This document shows, one piece after another, positions 25,966 through 35,293 of a DNA stretch of 64,000 nucleotides (positions are counted from its first letter, which is position 1; every line of letters begins with the position of its first letter). A program made the position numbers and the translations under genes. Source of the DNA: Virgibacillus_R byunsanensis. Lineage in GTDB: Bacteria; Bacillota; Bacilli; Bacillales; Amphibacillaceae. The notes under the pieces are model-generated. The model was not told where the DNA came from, made no database searches, and worked only from the letters and a program-made list of their open reading frames with translations. Where the stretch lies: positions 124,001-188,000 of the forward strand of contig NZ_JBHTKJ010000012.1 of assembly GCF_042675965.1 (NCBI RefSeq), read 5' to 3'.

Positions 25966-26436
25966 TTAAAATGCTACAGCAAGTCTTGCCTTAGCAATTT
26001 TGTCATATGGTATTTCAACATTTTTCTTTCGGGTTTTATCTTTATACTCTATTGTGACCATGTTATTTGTGAAGTCTTTTAAGATTCCTTCATATTTTTT
26101 TTCACCATCAATCGGCTCATAAAGTTTAACGAATATATTCTTATCCACATTTTCCTTGAAATCTTCTTTGGTCTTTAGCGGGCGTTCTACTCCCGGTGAT
26201 GACACTTCAAGAAAATAGGCTTCAGGAATTGGATCAGCTTCATCTAATTTTTCACTTAATTGTTCAGAAACCTGACCACATTCACTAATATCAACACCAT
26301 CTTGTTTATCGATATACACACGAAGAAACCAGTTACTTCCTTCTTTTACATATTCGATGTCTACTAAGTCTAAGTCTTTCTCCTGTAAAATCGGTTGCAG
26401 TAATTCTTCAGTTGTACTTATCACATGTGAACTCAA
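25966..26436 (-). CDS. rimP: Ribosome maturation factor RimP
   Basis: Needed for 30S maturation. 156 residues; N-terminal alpha/beta domain with DISECGQVSEQLSEKLDEADPIPEAYFLEVSSPGVERPL, the family's hallmark stretch (split here: ISECGQVSEQLSEKLDE and YFLEVSSPGVERPL), and a C-terminal Sm-like barrel. TTG start with AAAGGAGG. First gene of the nusA-infB operon; two hairpins separate it from the gene before. Confidence 0.95.
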   Translation of the reverse strand: MSSHVISTTEELLQPILQEKDLDLVDIEYVKEGSNWFLRVYIDKQDGVDISECGQVSEQLSEKLDEADPIPEAYFLEVSSPGVERPLKTKEDFKENVDKNIFVKLYEPIDGEKKYEGILKDFTNNMVTIEYKDKTRKKNVEIPYDKIAKARLAVAF

Positions 26437-26534
26437 CAGTTATCCTCCTTTATTCAGTTGTGCATTGTTATTTTCCTAATATCATTATTATGAACCATCA
26501 TACAGAAATTCATTTGAGTATCCTTATTTTTAAA

Positions 26535-26566
26535 TACAAAACCCTTGCCGAAATGTGTGGCAAGGG
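26535..26566 (-). terminator. Second terminator before rimP
   Basis: CCCTTGCC / GGCAAGGG perfect 8 bp stem (26559-26566, 26542-26549), 9 nt loop, then TTTTGTATTT on the minus strand. The stem is almost the same as those at 32066-32098 and 7170-7198. Confidence 0.75.
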
Positions 26567-26598
26567 GGGAAGGTTGACTCAAGTTGGAAAGTAGTAAA

Positions 26599-26625
26599 GA
26601 AAGAGTGGGGTTCGCCCACTCTTTC
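26599..26625 (-). terminator. Terminator hairpin after the rsbR-like gene
   Basis: Perfect 11 bp stem GAAAGAGTGGG / CCCACTCTTTC with a 5 nt loop, followed by TTTACT on the minus strand. Its T run is short, which may explain the second hairpin 33 bp further on. Confidence 0.7.
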
Positions 26626-26708
26626 AACCGTTCGTATCATCACTTACAAATAAAATATATCATAAGGAAACTCATATTGCAAGAATGACGGAACTACACC
26701 ATTAGAGC

Positions 26709-27581
26709 TTATAATAGGCTGTTTTTCATAACACTATTTTCTGTTGAGTTGTTTAATGAAATATAGTCCTCTAATGCTCGTTGTAAACTGCCTTTGGTTT
26801 CAACCTTTTGCCCAAATTCATTATCTAAAGCAGCAATACCTCTTACTATCTCCGGACGCATTCCAGTTATAACAGCTTTACAACCCATCATGGAAATGCC
26901 ATCCAATAACTTTAGAAAATGTTGAACAGCCTCTGTATCCATCTCAGCTAATCCCGAAAGATCCATGATTAATGTCTGTAAACGTATTTTACCAATTTCA
27001 AGTAAAACCTTTTCTTCAATAATATTAGCTCGATATGTATCGATCTTACCAATTAAAGGTAATATACTTATTGAAGAATTGATCGGAATGATCGGGACAG
27101 ATAGATTTTCTACTAACTTTTTCTGAGATTCGAGCACCTCATCTTTGTAAGATGAATAACTGATAAAAAATCCATTTAAAAAATAATCAATAATTAACTC
27201 ATTTACCTTACTTTCCAATGAATAAAAATTTTCACGATTACTAACCAAGTTGTTTTGTTTTTCATATTCATAAAGAAATTGCCATAAAGTTCGGCGAATC
27301 GCTTGAACCCATTCTAATTTAAAAGATAATGTTAATGAATATTTTGCCCAAATTACTCCTTATTGCCTTGAAAAGTCAACTACTTCTTGTTCTTTTTCAT
27401 CAACTACTAATAAAATTAACCGATGAGCATTGTTTAATAAATCAACATTGCCAATTAATAATATTTCTTCTATTTTATCTCGTACATTAATTGCTTCTTC
27501 TAATAGTTGATTTTCAAAAATTTGTCTATTTTCGATTAGAAATTCACGAATTTCCATATCTTTATGTAACTTCAATTCCAT
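26709..27581 (-). pseudogene. RsbR-type stressosome protein interrupted by one in-frame stop
   Basis: RsbR co-antagonists form the stressosome core that controls SigB. Here one reading frame of 290 codons from ATG 27581 (AGAGGAG 8 nt upstream) is broken by a single TAA at 27360-27362 (codon 74). Before it: an N-terminal globin-like domain (NVRDKIEEIL, NVDLLNNAHRLILLVVD). After it, still in frame, 37 codons with KLEWVQAIRRTLWQFLYEY, then a STAS domain with both conserved threonines (MDLSGLAEMDTEAV; AVITGMRPEIV). The usual residue there is Glu, so GAA to TAA is likely. No ribosome site precedes the downstream part. It could be a true pseudogene, a strain mutation, or a sequencing error. Confidence 0.88.
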
Positions 27582-27678
27582 TATGCACACTCCTCTATCA
27601 TGATCATTGGAAGATATTGAATATTATAATAAAAAGTATTATAGCACAATCCTTTTGGAAGAACATAATGATAAACTT

Positions 27679-27707
27679 AACAGGAGATAAAGAAATTATC
27701 TCCTGTT
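27679..27707 (-). terminator. Hairpin after polC
   Basis: Perfect 12 bp stem AACAGGAGATAA / TTATCTCCTGTT with a 5 nt loop, 21 bp after the polC stop. No T run follows on the minus strand, so terminator function is uncertain. Downstream of it, two TATAAT boxes (about 27625-27650) may start rsbR-like transcription. Confidence 0.5.
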
Positions 27708-27727
27708 TATTACGTAGCTATAAATCT

Positions 27728-30700
27728 CTAGAACAATGAAAGTTGGTTCTTTTCTGCCATCCCATCTAAACAACCGTGATTATCGAGGTACTCCAATACG
27801 GTTTTGGAAATCTTGCTACGCTGGCGAAGATCTTCTTTAGATAGAAATTCACCATCTTCACGTACATTAACGATATTTATAGCAGCATTTGTACCTAATC
27901 CGTCTACAGCATTAAATGGTGGTATTAAGGAGTTTTCATCAACCATAAATTCAGCTGCTCGAGATTTATATAAATCCACTTTTTGGAATGAAAAACCTCG
28001 TTCACACATTTCTAATGCAACTTCTAAAACGGTAGATAAGTTTTTTTCTTTCGGTGATGCGTCATTTCCTTTAACCATAATACTTTCAACCCGCTCTCTA
28101 ATTGCCTGAGAGCCTTTAACCATTGTATCTAACTCAAAGTCTCCAGCACGCACAGAGAAATATGCTGCGTAGAAATAAATCGGATAATGCACTTTAAAAT
28201 ATGCAATCCGGACAGCCATTAATACGTATGCTGCTGCGTGGGCTTTAGGGAACATATATTTAATTTTTTTACACGATTCAATATACCAGTCTGGGACACC
28301 ATGTTTTTTCATCTCATGAATCCACTCATCCTGTAAACCTTTCCCTTTACGAACAAACTCCATAATTTTAAAGGCTAATGAAGCTTCAAGTCCTTTATGC
28401 ATTAGATATACCATAATGTCATCACGACAACCAATAACATCAGGTAATTCACAAATTCCATCATTAATTAATTCCTGAGCATTTCCTAGCCATACATCTG
28501 TACCATGGGATAAACCTGAAATAATAACGAGTTCAGCAAAAGTTTTCGGTTTTGTATCCTCAAGCATTTGTCTAACAAATTTGGTTCCAAACTCCGGCAC
28601 ACCTAATGTACCAGTTTGACAATTAATTTGTTCAGGAGTTAAACCTAAAGTTTCAGTACCAGAAAATATTTTCATTACTTCATCATCATCGGTCGGGATT
28701 GTTTTTGGATCAATTCCGCTAAGGTCTTGAAGCATACGAATAACTGTCGGATCATCGTGTCCGAGTATATCTAGCTTAAGCAAATTATCATGGATGGAGT
28801 GGAAATCGAAATGTGTCGTTTTCCATTCACTCTTACGATCATCTGCTGGAAACTGTATTGGTGTAAAATCATAGATTTCTTTGTCATCCGGTACAACAAT
28901 AATTCCACCTGGATGCTGTCCTGTAGTTCGTTTCACTCCGGTGCATCCTTGTACTAATCGATCTACCTCTGCACTTTTATAATGGAGCTGTTTATCTGAG
29001 GCATATCCTTTTACATAACCATATGCTGTTTTCTCGGCAATTGTTCCGATTGTCCCAGCACGATAGACGTTATCAACACCAAATAACTCTTTTGTATAGT
29101 TATGAGCCTTTGGTTGATATTCTCCAGAGAAGTTCAAGTCAATATCGGGAACTTTATCACCTTTGAAACCTAGAAACGTTTCAAACGGAATATCTTGTCC
29201 ATCCTTTGTTAATGGAGTGTTACAGCTTGGACAGTCCTTATCAGGTAAATCAAAGCCACTACCAGCAGAACCATCTGTAATAAATTCATGATGGTGACAT
29301 TCCAAACATACATAATGAGGTGGTAATGGATTAACTTCAGTTATCTCCGTCATTGTAGCAACTAAGGATGATCCAACAGACCCACGAGAACCAACTAGAT
29401 AACCATCATCCAGAGATTTCTTAACCAGTTTATGCGATATTAAGTAAATAACTGCAAATCCATTACTAATGATACTATCCAATTCCTTCTCCAGCCGGTC
29501 TACTACAATTTGAGGTACGGGATTTCCATATATCAGACTAGCACGATCATAGCAAAGATCTCGCATCTCCTGGTCTGCTCCTTCAATGGTTGGCGTATAA
29601 AGACCATCTTTAACAGGAGAAAGCTCTTCTATCTTACCTGCAATTAAGCTCGTATTATCAACAACAATTTCTTCAGCCTTATCTGCACCAAGAAAACTAA
29701 AACACTCTAGCATTTCGTTAGTAGTTCGCAATGGTGTATCTGGTAGTGTTTGTCTGTTCAACGGGTTACCCGCTTGAGATGCAATCAGTATTTGGCGATA
29801 TAACTTATCTTGCTCATCAATATAATGTGCGTTTCCTGTCGCTACAACCGTTTTGTTCATACGAGCTCCTAATTCTACTAGTTTCGTAATTATATCTAAT
29901 AGTTGTGATTCATTTTGTACAAGGTCTTTTTCAACTAGATGTGCATAGTTAGCTGGTGGCTGTACTTCAATGTAATCGTAGAATTCAGCAACTTTTTCTG
30001 CTTCCTCAGCTGATTTTTGCATCATTGTTTCAAAGACTTCACCCTTATCACACGCAGAGCCCACAAGTATCCCGTTACGCAGTTTTTGCAAGAGTGACCT
30101 GGGAATGCGTGGCACACGATAGAAGTAATCAATATGAGCACGAGAGACAAGTTTGTATATATTTTTTAATCCCTCTTGATTTTTAGCGAGTAATATACAG
30201 TGAAATGGTCGTGAACGTTGATAAGCGTTTCCTTCACCCATATGATTATTTAGTTGATTGTGATTCACGATTTCTTTTTTCAATAAACCTTTAACCAAAT
30301 TCCAAAGTAAATAACCAGTCGCCTCTGCATCATAAATGGCACGGTGATGTTGTGTTAATTCAATGTCAAGATGTTTACATAATGTGTTTAAACGATGATT
30401 TTTTAATTCTGGAAATAAAAATCGTGCAAGTTCTAATGTATCTATTACAGGATTCTTTACTTTTTCATAGTTAATCTTCTTAAATCCTTCATTGACAAAT
30501 CCGATATCAAAGCTTGCGTTATGTGCAACTAGTATACTGTCGCCCATCCATTTGTAAAAGTCTTTTAATACATCATCTATTTCTGGTGCATCCTTAACCA
30601 TATCATCGGTAATTCCTGTTAAATCAGTAGTTATTTGAGCTAAAGGGTGATGTGGATTTGCAAACGATTCAAAACGATCAACTATTTCCCCGTGTTTAAT

Positions 30701-32020
30701 TTTAACGCCAGCAAGTTCTATTATCGTGTCATATACAGCTGATAAACCTGTTGTTTCCACATCAAATACGACATATGTGCCATTCTCCAAATCAACATCC
30801 GTTTCATTGTAGGCGATCGGAACACCATCATCGACAAGGTTAACCTCAACACCATACATGACCTTGATATTGTTTTTCTGACCAGCAGCATGTGCATCTG
30901 GGTATCCTTGTACACCGGCATGATCAGTGATTGTAATAGCATTATGTCCCCATTTTGCTGCCTGCTCAATAAGACGGCTTGGAGAAACGACAGCATCCAT
31001 CTGACTCATTGTCGTATGTGCATGCAGTTCAATACGCTTTCTGTCCTCTGGTGCTGTGTCACGACGCTCTTCAACCTTCACCTCATGGATATCGTTGGCC
31101 ATCATCGCTAATTCATTTGTATACATGTCTGTCTGGATACTTCCTCTAGCTTTAACCCAGATGCCTTCTTTCACATGTTCAAATTTAGCTGCATCCTCGT
31201 CACCCTTAGAAAACATTTTTATTTGTAACGAATCCGTATAATCAGTAGCTTTAATAATTAATAGACTTCTACCTGATCGCAATTTACGAACTTCAACTGC
31301 AAAAACATACCCCTGTACTGTCACACGGCGCTCTTCGTCTTGGATCTCTTCCATTGGTAAAGCTTCATCCTGAATTTTATATCCAAGCATCAATGGCTTA
31401 TCCTGGTTATTTTTAGACCTTTGTTGGTCACGCTTTTCTTTTTCCTGTACAGTTTTAAGTATCATCTGCTGATCTTCCATTGCCTTTTGTTCCCTGAATT
31501 TCTTAAAATCTGCATCCTCGGTTTTTGCATCAACCTCTAATGTATAAAAAGATGCACCAATTCTTTTACAGTAATCGCGAAATTCTTCTTCTAAGCGTTT
31601 TTTTAATGCATTTGCTTCCGCTTCGTTTCTCGCGGTTAACATAAGCTTATTATTGTTAACTTTGGGTACTTGGCTCTGGACTAAGTCCTTATAAGCAGGT
31701 GATAAATTGGATATCGTATGTAAAAAACGACTCCAATAATTACAGATGGTTTGATCATCACACTTTTTGTCCTCGGTATATAATGTTAACTCTACAGCAG
31801 CAAACTGTTTAAAAGTTTCATCTAATTTTGACAACATTAAGTCATACGTTTCTATAGGTAATATCTGTTTAAGTCGAACGTGAAAATGCCATGTTTTCGT
31901 TTGTCTGTATACCTCAAGTTTTTCTAATTCACTGTCTTGAAAATATTCACCAATACTATCTTCAGGCATTTGCAGCTGTTCTAATAATATATTCATTTTT
32001 TCTTTTTTTGAAATATCCAT
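27728..32020 (-). CDS. polC: DNA polymerase III alpha subunit, PolC type
   Basis: Main replicative polymerase of low-GC Gram-positives with built-in proofreading. 1430 residues: N-terminal domains (~1-220), OB fold, split PHP domain (IELHAHTTMSQMDAVVS ... GYPDAH), 3'-5' exonuclease inserted in PHP at about 420-590 (VVFDVETTGLSAVYD, HNASFDIGF, HRAIYDAEATG), polymerase core with a zinc finger (CLECHHHEF ... CPSCNTPL), GSRGSVGSSLVATM and the catalytic PDIDLNFSG, and a C-terminal duplex-binding part. ATG with GGGGGA upstream. In B. subtilis proS precedes polC; here rseP does. Confidence 0.98.
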   Translation of the reverse strand: MDISKKEKMNILLEQLQMPEDSIGEYFQDSELEKLEVYRQTKTWHFHVRLKQILPIETYDLMLSKLDETFKQFAAVELTLYTEDKKCDDQTICNYWSRFLHTISNLSPAYKDLVQSQVPKVNNNKLMLTARNEAEANALKKRLEEEFRDYCKRIGASFYTLEVDAKTEDADFKKFREQKAMEDQQMILKTVQEKEKRDQQRSKNNQDKPLMLGYKIQDEALPMEEIQDEERRVTVQGYVFAVEVRKLRSGRSLLIIKATDYTDSLQIKMFSKGDEDAAKFEHVKEGIWVKARGSIQTDMYTNELAMMANDIHEVKVEERRDTAPEDRKRIELHAHTTMSQMDAVVSPSRLIEQAAKWGHNAITITDHAGVQGYPDAHAAGQKNNIKVMYGVEVNLVDDGVPIAYNETDVDLENGTYVVFDVETTGLSAVYDTIIELAGVKIKHGEIVDRFESFANPHHPLAQITTDLTGITDDMVKDAPEIDDVLKDFYKWMGDSILVAHNASFDIGFVNEGFKKINYEKVKNPVIDTLELARFLFPELKNHRLNTLCKHLDIELTQHHRAIYDAEATGYLLWNLVKGLLKKEIVNHNQLNNHMGEGNAYQRSRPFHCILLAKNQEGLKNIYKLVSRAHIDYFYRVPRIPRSLLQKLRNGILVGSACDKGEVFETMMQKSAEEAEKVAEFYDYIEVQPPANYAHLVEKDLVQNESQLLDIITKLVELGARMNKTVVATGNAHYIDEQDKLYRQILIASQAGNPLNRQTLPDTPLRTTNEMLECFSFLGADKAEEIVVDNTSLIAGKIEELSPVKDGLYTPTIEGADQEMRDLCYDRASLIYGNPVPQIVVDRLEKELDSIISNGFAVIYLISHKLVKKSLDDGYLVGSRGSVGSSLVATMTEITEVNPLPPHYVCLECHHHEFITDGSAGSGFDLPDKDCPSCNTPLTKDGQDIPFETFLGFKGDKVPDIDLNFSGEYQPKAHNYTKELFGVDNVYRAGTIGTIAEKTAYGYVKGYASDKQLHYKSAEVDRLVQGCTGVKRTTGQHPGGIIVVPDDKEIYDFTPIQFPADDRKSEWKTTHFDFHSIHDNLLKLDILGHDDPTVIRMLQDLSGIDPKTIPTDDDEVMKIFSGTETLGLTPEQINCQTGTLGVPEFGTKFVRQMLEDTKPKTFAELVIISGLSHGTDVWLGNAQELINDGICELPDVIGCRDDIMVYLMHKGLEASLAFKIMEFVRKGKGLQDEWIHEMKKHGVPDWYIESCKKIKYMFPKAHAAAYVLMAVRIAYFKVHYPIYFYAAYFSVRAGDFELDTMVKGSQAIRERVESIMVKGNDASPKEKNLSTVLEVALEMCERGFSFQKVDLYKSRAAEFMVDENSLIPPFNAVDGLGTNAAINIVNVREDGEFLSKEDLRQRSKISKTVLEYLDNHGCLDGMAEKNQLSLF

Positions 32021-32065
32021 TACATATTCCCCCTGTTACAGCTTACAAATTAGGTATAATGATGG

Positions 32066-32098
32066 AAAACCCTTGTCAGAAAATAAGACAAGGGTTTT
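32066..32098 (-). terminator. Rho-independent terminator after rseP
   Basis: AAAACCCTTGTC / GACAAGGGTTTT perfect 12 bp stem (32087-32098, 32066-32077), 9 nt loop. It closes the uppS-cdsA-rseP unit before polC. Confidence 0.82.
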
Positions 32099-32136
32099 TC
32101 TACGTTGTTTATTATACTACATATTACTAGTTATGT

Positions 32137-33396
32137 TTATAAAAATAGCCGCTGGATATCATTCCATGTTACAACAATCATTAATAGCATTAATAAAGCG
32201 AACCCAACAAAATGTACAATTCCTTCTTTTTGTGGATCAATTGGTTTTCCACGTATTGCTTCTAAACCAACAAACAATAATCGTCCACCATCTAAAGCTG
32301 GTAAGGGTACTAAATTAATAATCCCTAGATTAATGCTTAATATCGCCGTCCACATGAGGAAGTTCATAAATCCGGTTTGGACAACTTGATCAGTTGCATC
32401 ATATATACCAACTGGACCAGATAGCATTTCAATCGAAACCTGTCCAGTAACGAGCATCCCAAGATTAGTTAAAATTAATTTTGTTGTGTCAAATGTTTGG
32501 ACAAAACCATACTGGAAAGTTTTAGCATACGATTTTTCAAAAGCCCGTTGTACACCTACTTGCCCTATTGTAACTCCTTGTGTTTCTATTTCTTTAGGAA
32601 TAACGCTAAGTGTTTCAGTCTCCCCATTACGTTGGATGGTTATGCTTAATTCCTCTCCAGGACTATCCTGAACAATAGTTGTGAACTCATCCCATGTAGA
32701 TATGGAGTTTCCTTCTATCTGTATGATCTCATCATTTGCCTGTAATCCGGCCTCTTCTGCTGGACTATTCGGTTGAATTCCATCAACTAATGCTCTCTCA
32801 GCAGGAACTCCTTGTACAAGCCCCAAGATAATGAAGATAAAGATAGCAAGCAGGAAATTCATCATTGGACCTGCAAATAATTGCATACCGCGCTTTCCAA
32901 CACTTTTTGACGCGAATTGGCGGTCGTATGGAGCAATTTGTGTTTCTCTTTCATCCATAACAAACATCGCTTTAGGATCTACATCAAATGAAAGGCGTTG
33001 ATCTTCTTCGTCAATTTCATAGCCCTGTATTCGTAAGTCATGATCTAAATCAGAGTGTTCTACTTCAATCACTCGAGCATTTGGATGCTTTGACTTATTG
33101 TTGACTATTATCTTATTCACTTTACCTTTATCATTAAATTCCAAGCCAATATGATGTCCTGGCTTCAGTTCGATTATCTCTGGGTCTTCTCCTGCAACAC
33201 GAACATAACCACCAATTGGAAGTAATCGAATCGTATAAACAGTTTCGTTTTTAGTAAACGAAAAAATTTTAGGGCCAAATCCGATCGCAAATTCACGTGC
33301 TAGCATTCCTGCACGTTTAGCAAAAATCAGATGTCCAAACTCATGTATAAACACGAGCAAACCAAACATAAATATAAACGCTATCACTGTATTCAA
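32137..33396 (-). CDS. rseP: Site-2 intramembrane zinc metalloprotease RseP/RasP
   Basis: Cleaves membrane substrates such as anti-sigma factors and signal-peptide remnants. The zinc motif HEFGH is at residues 18-22 in the first membrane helix; a PDZ domain with LVDGIQPNSPAEEAGLQANDEI follows about the middle; the third zinc ligand motif NLVPLPALDGGR is near the C-terminus; at least four membrane helices. I prefer TTG 33396 (GGAAGG 8 nt upstream), giving 419 residues starting MNTVIAFIF; a GTG 9 nt earlier lies on the ribosome site. Here it directly follows cdsA, with dxr absent. Confidence 0.95.
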   Translation of the reverse strand: MNTVIAFIFMFGLLVFIHEFGHLIFAKRAGMLAREFAIGFGPKIFSFTKNETVYTIRLLPIGGYVRVAGEDPEIIELKPGHHIGLEFNDKGKVNKIIVNNKSKHPNARVIEVEHSDLDHDLRIQGYEIDEEDQRLSFDVDPKAMFVMDERETQIAPYDRQFASKSVGKRGMQLFAGPMMNFLLAIFIFIILGLVQGVPAERALVDGIQPNSPAEEAGLQANDEIIQIEGNSISTWDEFTTIVQDSPGEELSITIQRNGETETLSVIPKEIETQGVTIGQVGVQRAFEKSYAKTFQYGFVQTFDTTKLILTNLGMLVTGQVSIEMLSGPVGIYDATDQVVQTGFMNFLMWTAILSINLGIINLVPLPALDGGRLLFVGLEAIRGKPIDPQKEGIVHFVGFALLMLLMIVVTWNDIQRLFL

Positions 33397-33529
33397 AAAA
33401 AGCACCTTCCTTCATCCGCTGTAAGGATTATAGAATCGTTGATAGTTGAACAGACGAAAAGTATTCAACTATGTTTAACCTTATCAGTATATTTAAATGA
33501 AACTGTAAATATTTGTACAAATTATTCTT

Positions 33530-34306
33530 TTATTGAATAAACCCTATAAAATGCAGCAAAGGTAAAACAAAAAGAAGACTATCAAATCGATCTAACATTC
33601 CACCATGACCTGGTAAGATGTTACCTGAATCTTTCACACCATAATGGCGTTTGAATGCAGATTCAACTAGATCACCAATTTGCCCAAACACAGAAGCTAA
33701 TATAGTAGCTCCTATAAGTATAATCATTGAAAAAGGGAATGGATCAATTAGTTGATATATTACGCCAACTATACATGCAAGTAAGACTCCCCCAAGAGCT
33801 CCCTCTACAGTCTTCTTCGGACTTATTTTTGGCCAAAGCTTCCTCTTCCCAAAAGCTCGTCCGACAAAATATGCTCCTGTGTCCGTTGACCATATTATTA
33901 GCAATACGAAAAAGAGGTAACTAAGCCCTTCATTTCTCGTTTCAATCAAATAAAAGAATCCCATCCCGATATAAATAGTCCCCAATAGAATGAATCCTGC
34001 ATCATCAAATGTAAACTTATTCTTAGCTAAAACAGTATACGATAAGAGAAGCATGACGACAATCATCATTATTTCTATTTTATTAAAGAATGTTTCTGGA
34101 AAAGATGAAGATAAAATAATCCACAGCAATCCAAAAGATAATATAGATGGAATAGAAATTGCAGCAACCTTATGCATTCTCATTAATTCAAATAGAGCAA
34201 CAGTCGCAATTATATAGATGAAGATAGCAAATGGTAAATTGCCGTAAATTACAAACGGTATAAATACGATTAGTGCTAAAATGGCTGTTATAATCCGCTG
34301 TTTCAT
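33530..34306 (-). CDS. cdsA: Phosphatidate cytidylyltransferase
   Basis: Makes CDP-diacylglycerol from phosphatidic acid and CTP, the branch point for phospholipids. 258 residues with about eight membrane helices; CdsA signature SAFKRHYGVKDSGNILPGHGG plus MLDRFDS near the C-terminus. Located 15 nt after uppS. Downstream, 124 bp lacking a gene (with a 9 bp hairpin at 33442-33472) separate it from rseP. Confidence 0.96.
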   Translation of the reverse strand: MKQRIITAILALIVFIPFVIYGNLPFAIFIYIIATVALFELMRMHKVAAISIPSILSFGLLWIILSSSFPETFFNKIEIMMIVVMLLLSYTVLAKNKFTFDDAGFILLGTIYIGMGFFYLIETRNEGLSYLFFVLLIIWSTDTGAYFVGRAFGKRKLWPKISPKKTVEGALGGVLLACIVGVIYQLIDPFPFSMIILIGATILASVFGQIGDLVESAFKRHYGVKDSGNILPGHGGMLDRFDSLLFVLPLLHFIGFIQ

Positions 34307-34321
34307 ATATAACTCAACACC

Positions 34322-35083
34322 TTAAATACCTCCGTAACGTCTTTTACGTTGTTGATATTCATGGAGGGCATTTTGAAAAATTTCTTCACTAAAATCCGGC
34401 CAAAGTACGTCAGTAAACCAGAATTCAGTGTACGCTAATTGCCATAGTAAAAAATTACTTAATCGTTGTTCCCCACTAGTGCGAATCAACAAATCTGGAT
34501 CAGTTAAACCATCTGTATATAAATATTCTGAGAAGATATTTTCATCCAATGTATCGAGAGATAATTTAGAATCTTCTATATCTGTCATCACTTGTTTAAT
34601 CGCACGCATTATTTCAAATCTACTACCATAGTTTAATGCAAAATTTAATAATAATCCATCGTTATTTTTTGTTTTATCCTTTGCATACTGAATTGCTTCT
34701 TTCGTATGTTCTGGTAAAGCTCCAAATTCTCCGATTGTTTCAATTCTTACATTATTTTCTATGAGATCTGGCAAATACGTATGTAAGAACTCTTTTGGCA
34801 ATCTCATTATAAAATCAACTTCTGATTTTGGTCTTTTCCAATTTTCTGTGGAAAATGTATAGAGTGTAAGTATTTGTACGTTGTTATTCGTAGCAGCCTT
34901 GACAATATTTTTAACTACATTCATACCCTCTTTGTGCCCTGCGACACGTGGTAATCCTCTTTTTTGTGCCCATCTGCCATTTCCGTCCATTATGATAGCA
35001 ACATGTTGTGGGATATTATCAAGATCATTCAATGTATTCGTTTCTGTTTTTTTATTTTTGAAAAAAGGAAGTTTCATTGACAT
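34322..35083 (-). CDS. uppS: Undecaprenyl diphosphate synthase (isoprenyl transferase)
   Basis: Cis-prenyltransferase making the C55 lipid carrier for cell-wall synthesis. 253 residues: catalytic Asp in IIMDGNGRWAQKRGLPRVAGH, YTFSTENWKRP, and C-terminal LIRTSGEQRLSNFLLWQ and FTDVLWPDF. Three in-frame ATGs are near the start; ATG 35083 with CGGAGG 7 nt upstream fits best. It needs isoprenoid precursors, which is notable as dxr is not in this cluster. Confidence 0.96.
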   Translation of the reverse strand: MSMKLPFFKNKKTETNTLNDLDNIPQHVAIIMDGNGRWAQKRGLPRVAGHKEGMNVVKNIVKAATNNNVQILTLYTFSTENWKRPKSEVDFIMRLPKEFLHTYLPDLIENNVRIETIGEFGALPEHTKEAIQYAKDKTKNNDGLLLNFALNYGSRFEIMRAIKQVMTDIEDSKLSLDTLDENIFSEYLYTDGLTDPDLLIRTSGEQRLSNFLLWQLAYTEFWFTDVLWPDFSEEIFQNALHEYQQRKRRYGGI

Positions 35084-35218
35084 CATTTGTCCTCCGAGCA
35101 TAGGTGATTATCCTAATATAATTCTGTTTAGATTCTCTATATTAACGATTCTCAAGAATTATATACTTTCGTGCCCTTATAGGGTGAAACATCATTATAA
35201 CATTAAAATCCATAAATT

Positions 35219-35248
35219 ATTATAACGATTTATTTACGAATCGTGCAA
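35219..35248 (-). promoter_or_regulatory. Weak promoter candidate for uppS
   Basis: TTGCAC (35243-35248), 18 bp, TATAAT (35219-35224) on the minus strand. The -10 is perfect, the -35 poor; another TATAAT lies about 25 bp downstream. AT-rich context makes chance matches likely. Confidence 0.35.
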
Positions 35249-35293
35249 GAACTGGTTGAGGGGGAAATAATTCAACACCATTTATGTATGTAA

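Noticed and set aside
26709..27248. STAS part of the rsbR-like gene as an independent gene
   Set aside because: TTG 27248 has no ribosome site and RsbR-like residues continue in frame before it.
30721..30996. 91-codon minus-strand frame inside polC
   Set aside because: Out of frame with polC and lies within its conserved PHP/exonuclease region; no ribosome site.
33442..33472. ATAGTTGAA/TTCAACTAT hairpin between cdsA and rseP as a terminator
   Set aside because: 9 bp AT-rich stem with a 13 nt loop and no T run; left as a possible processing site only.
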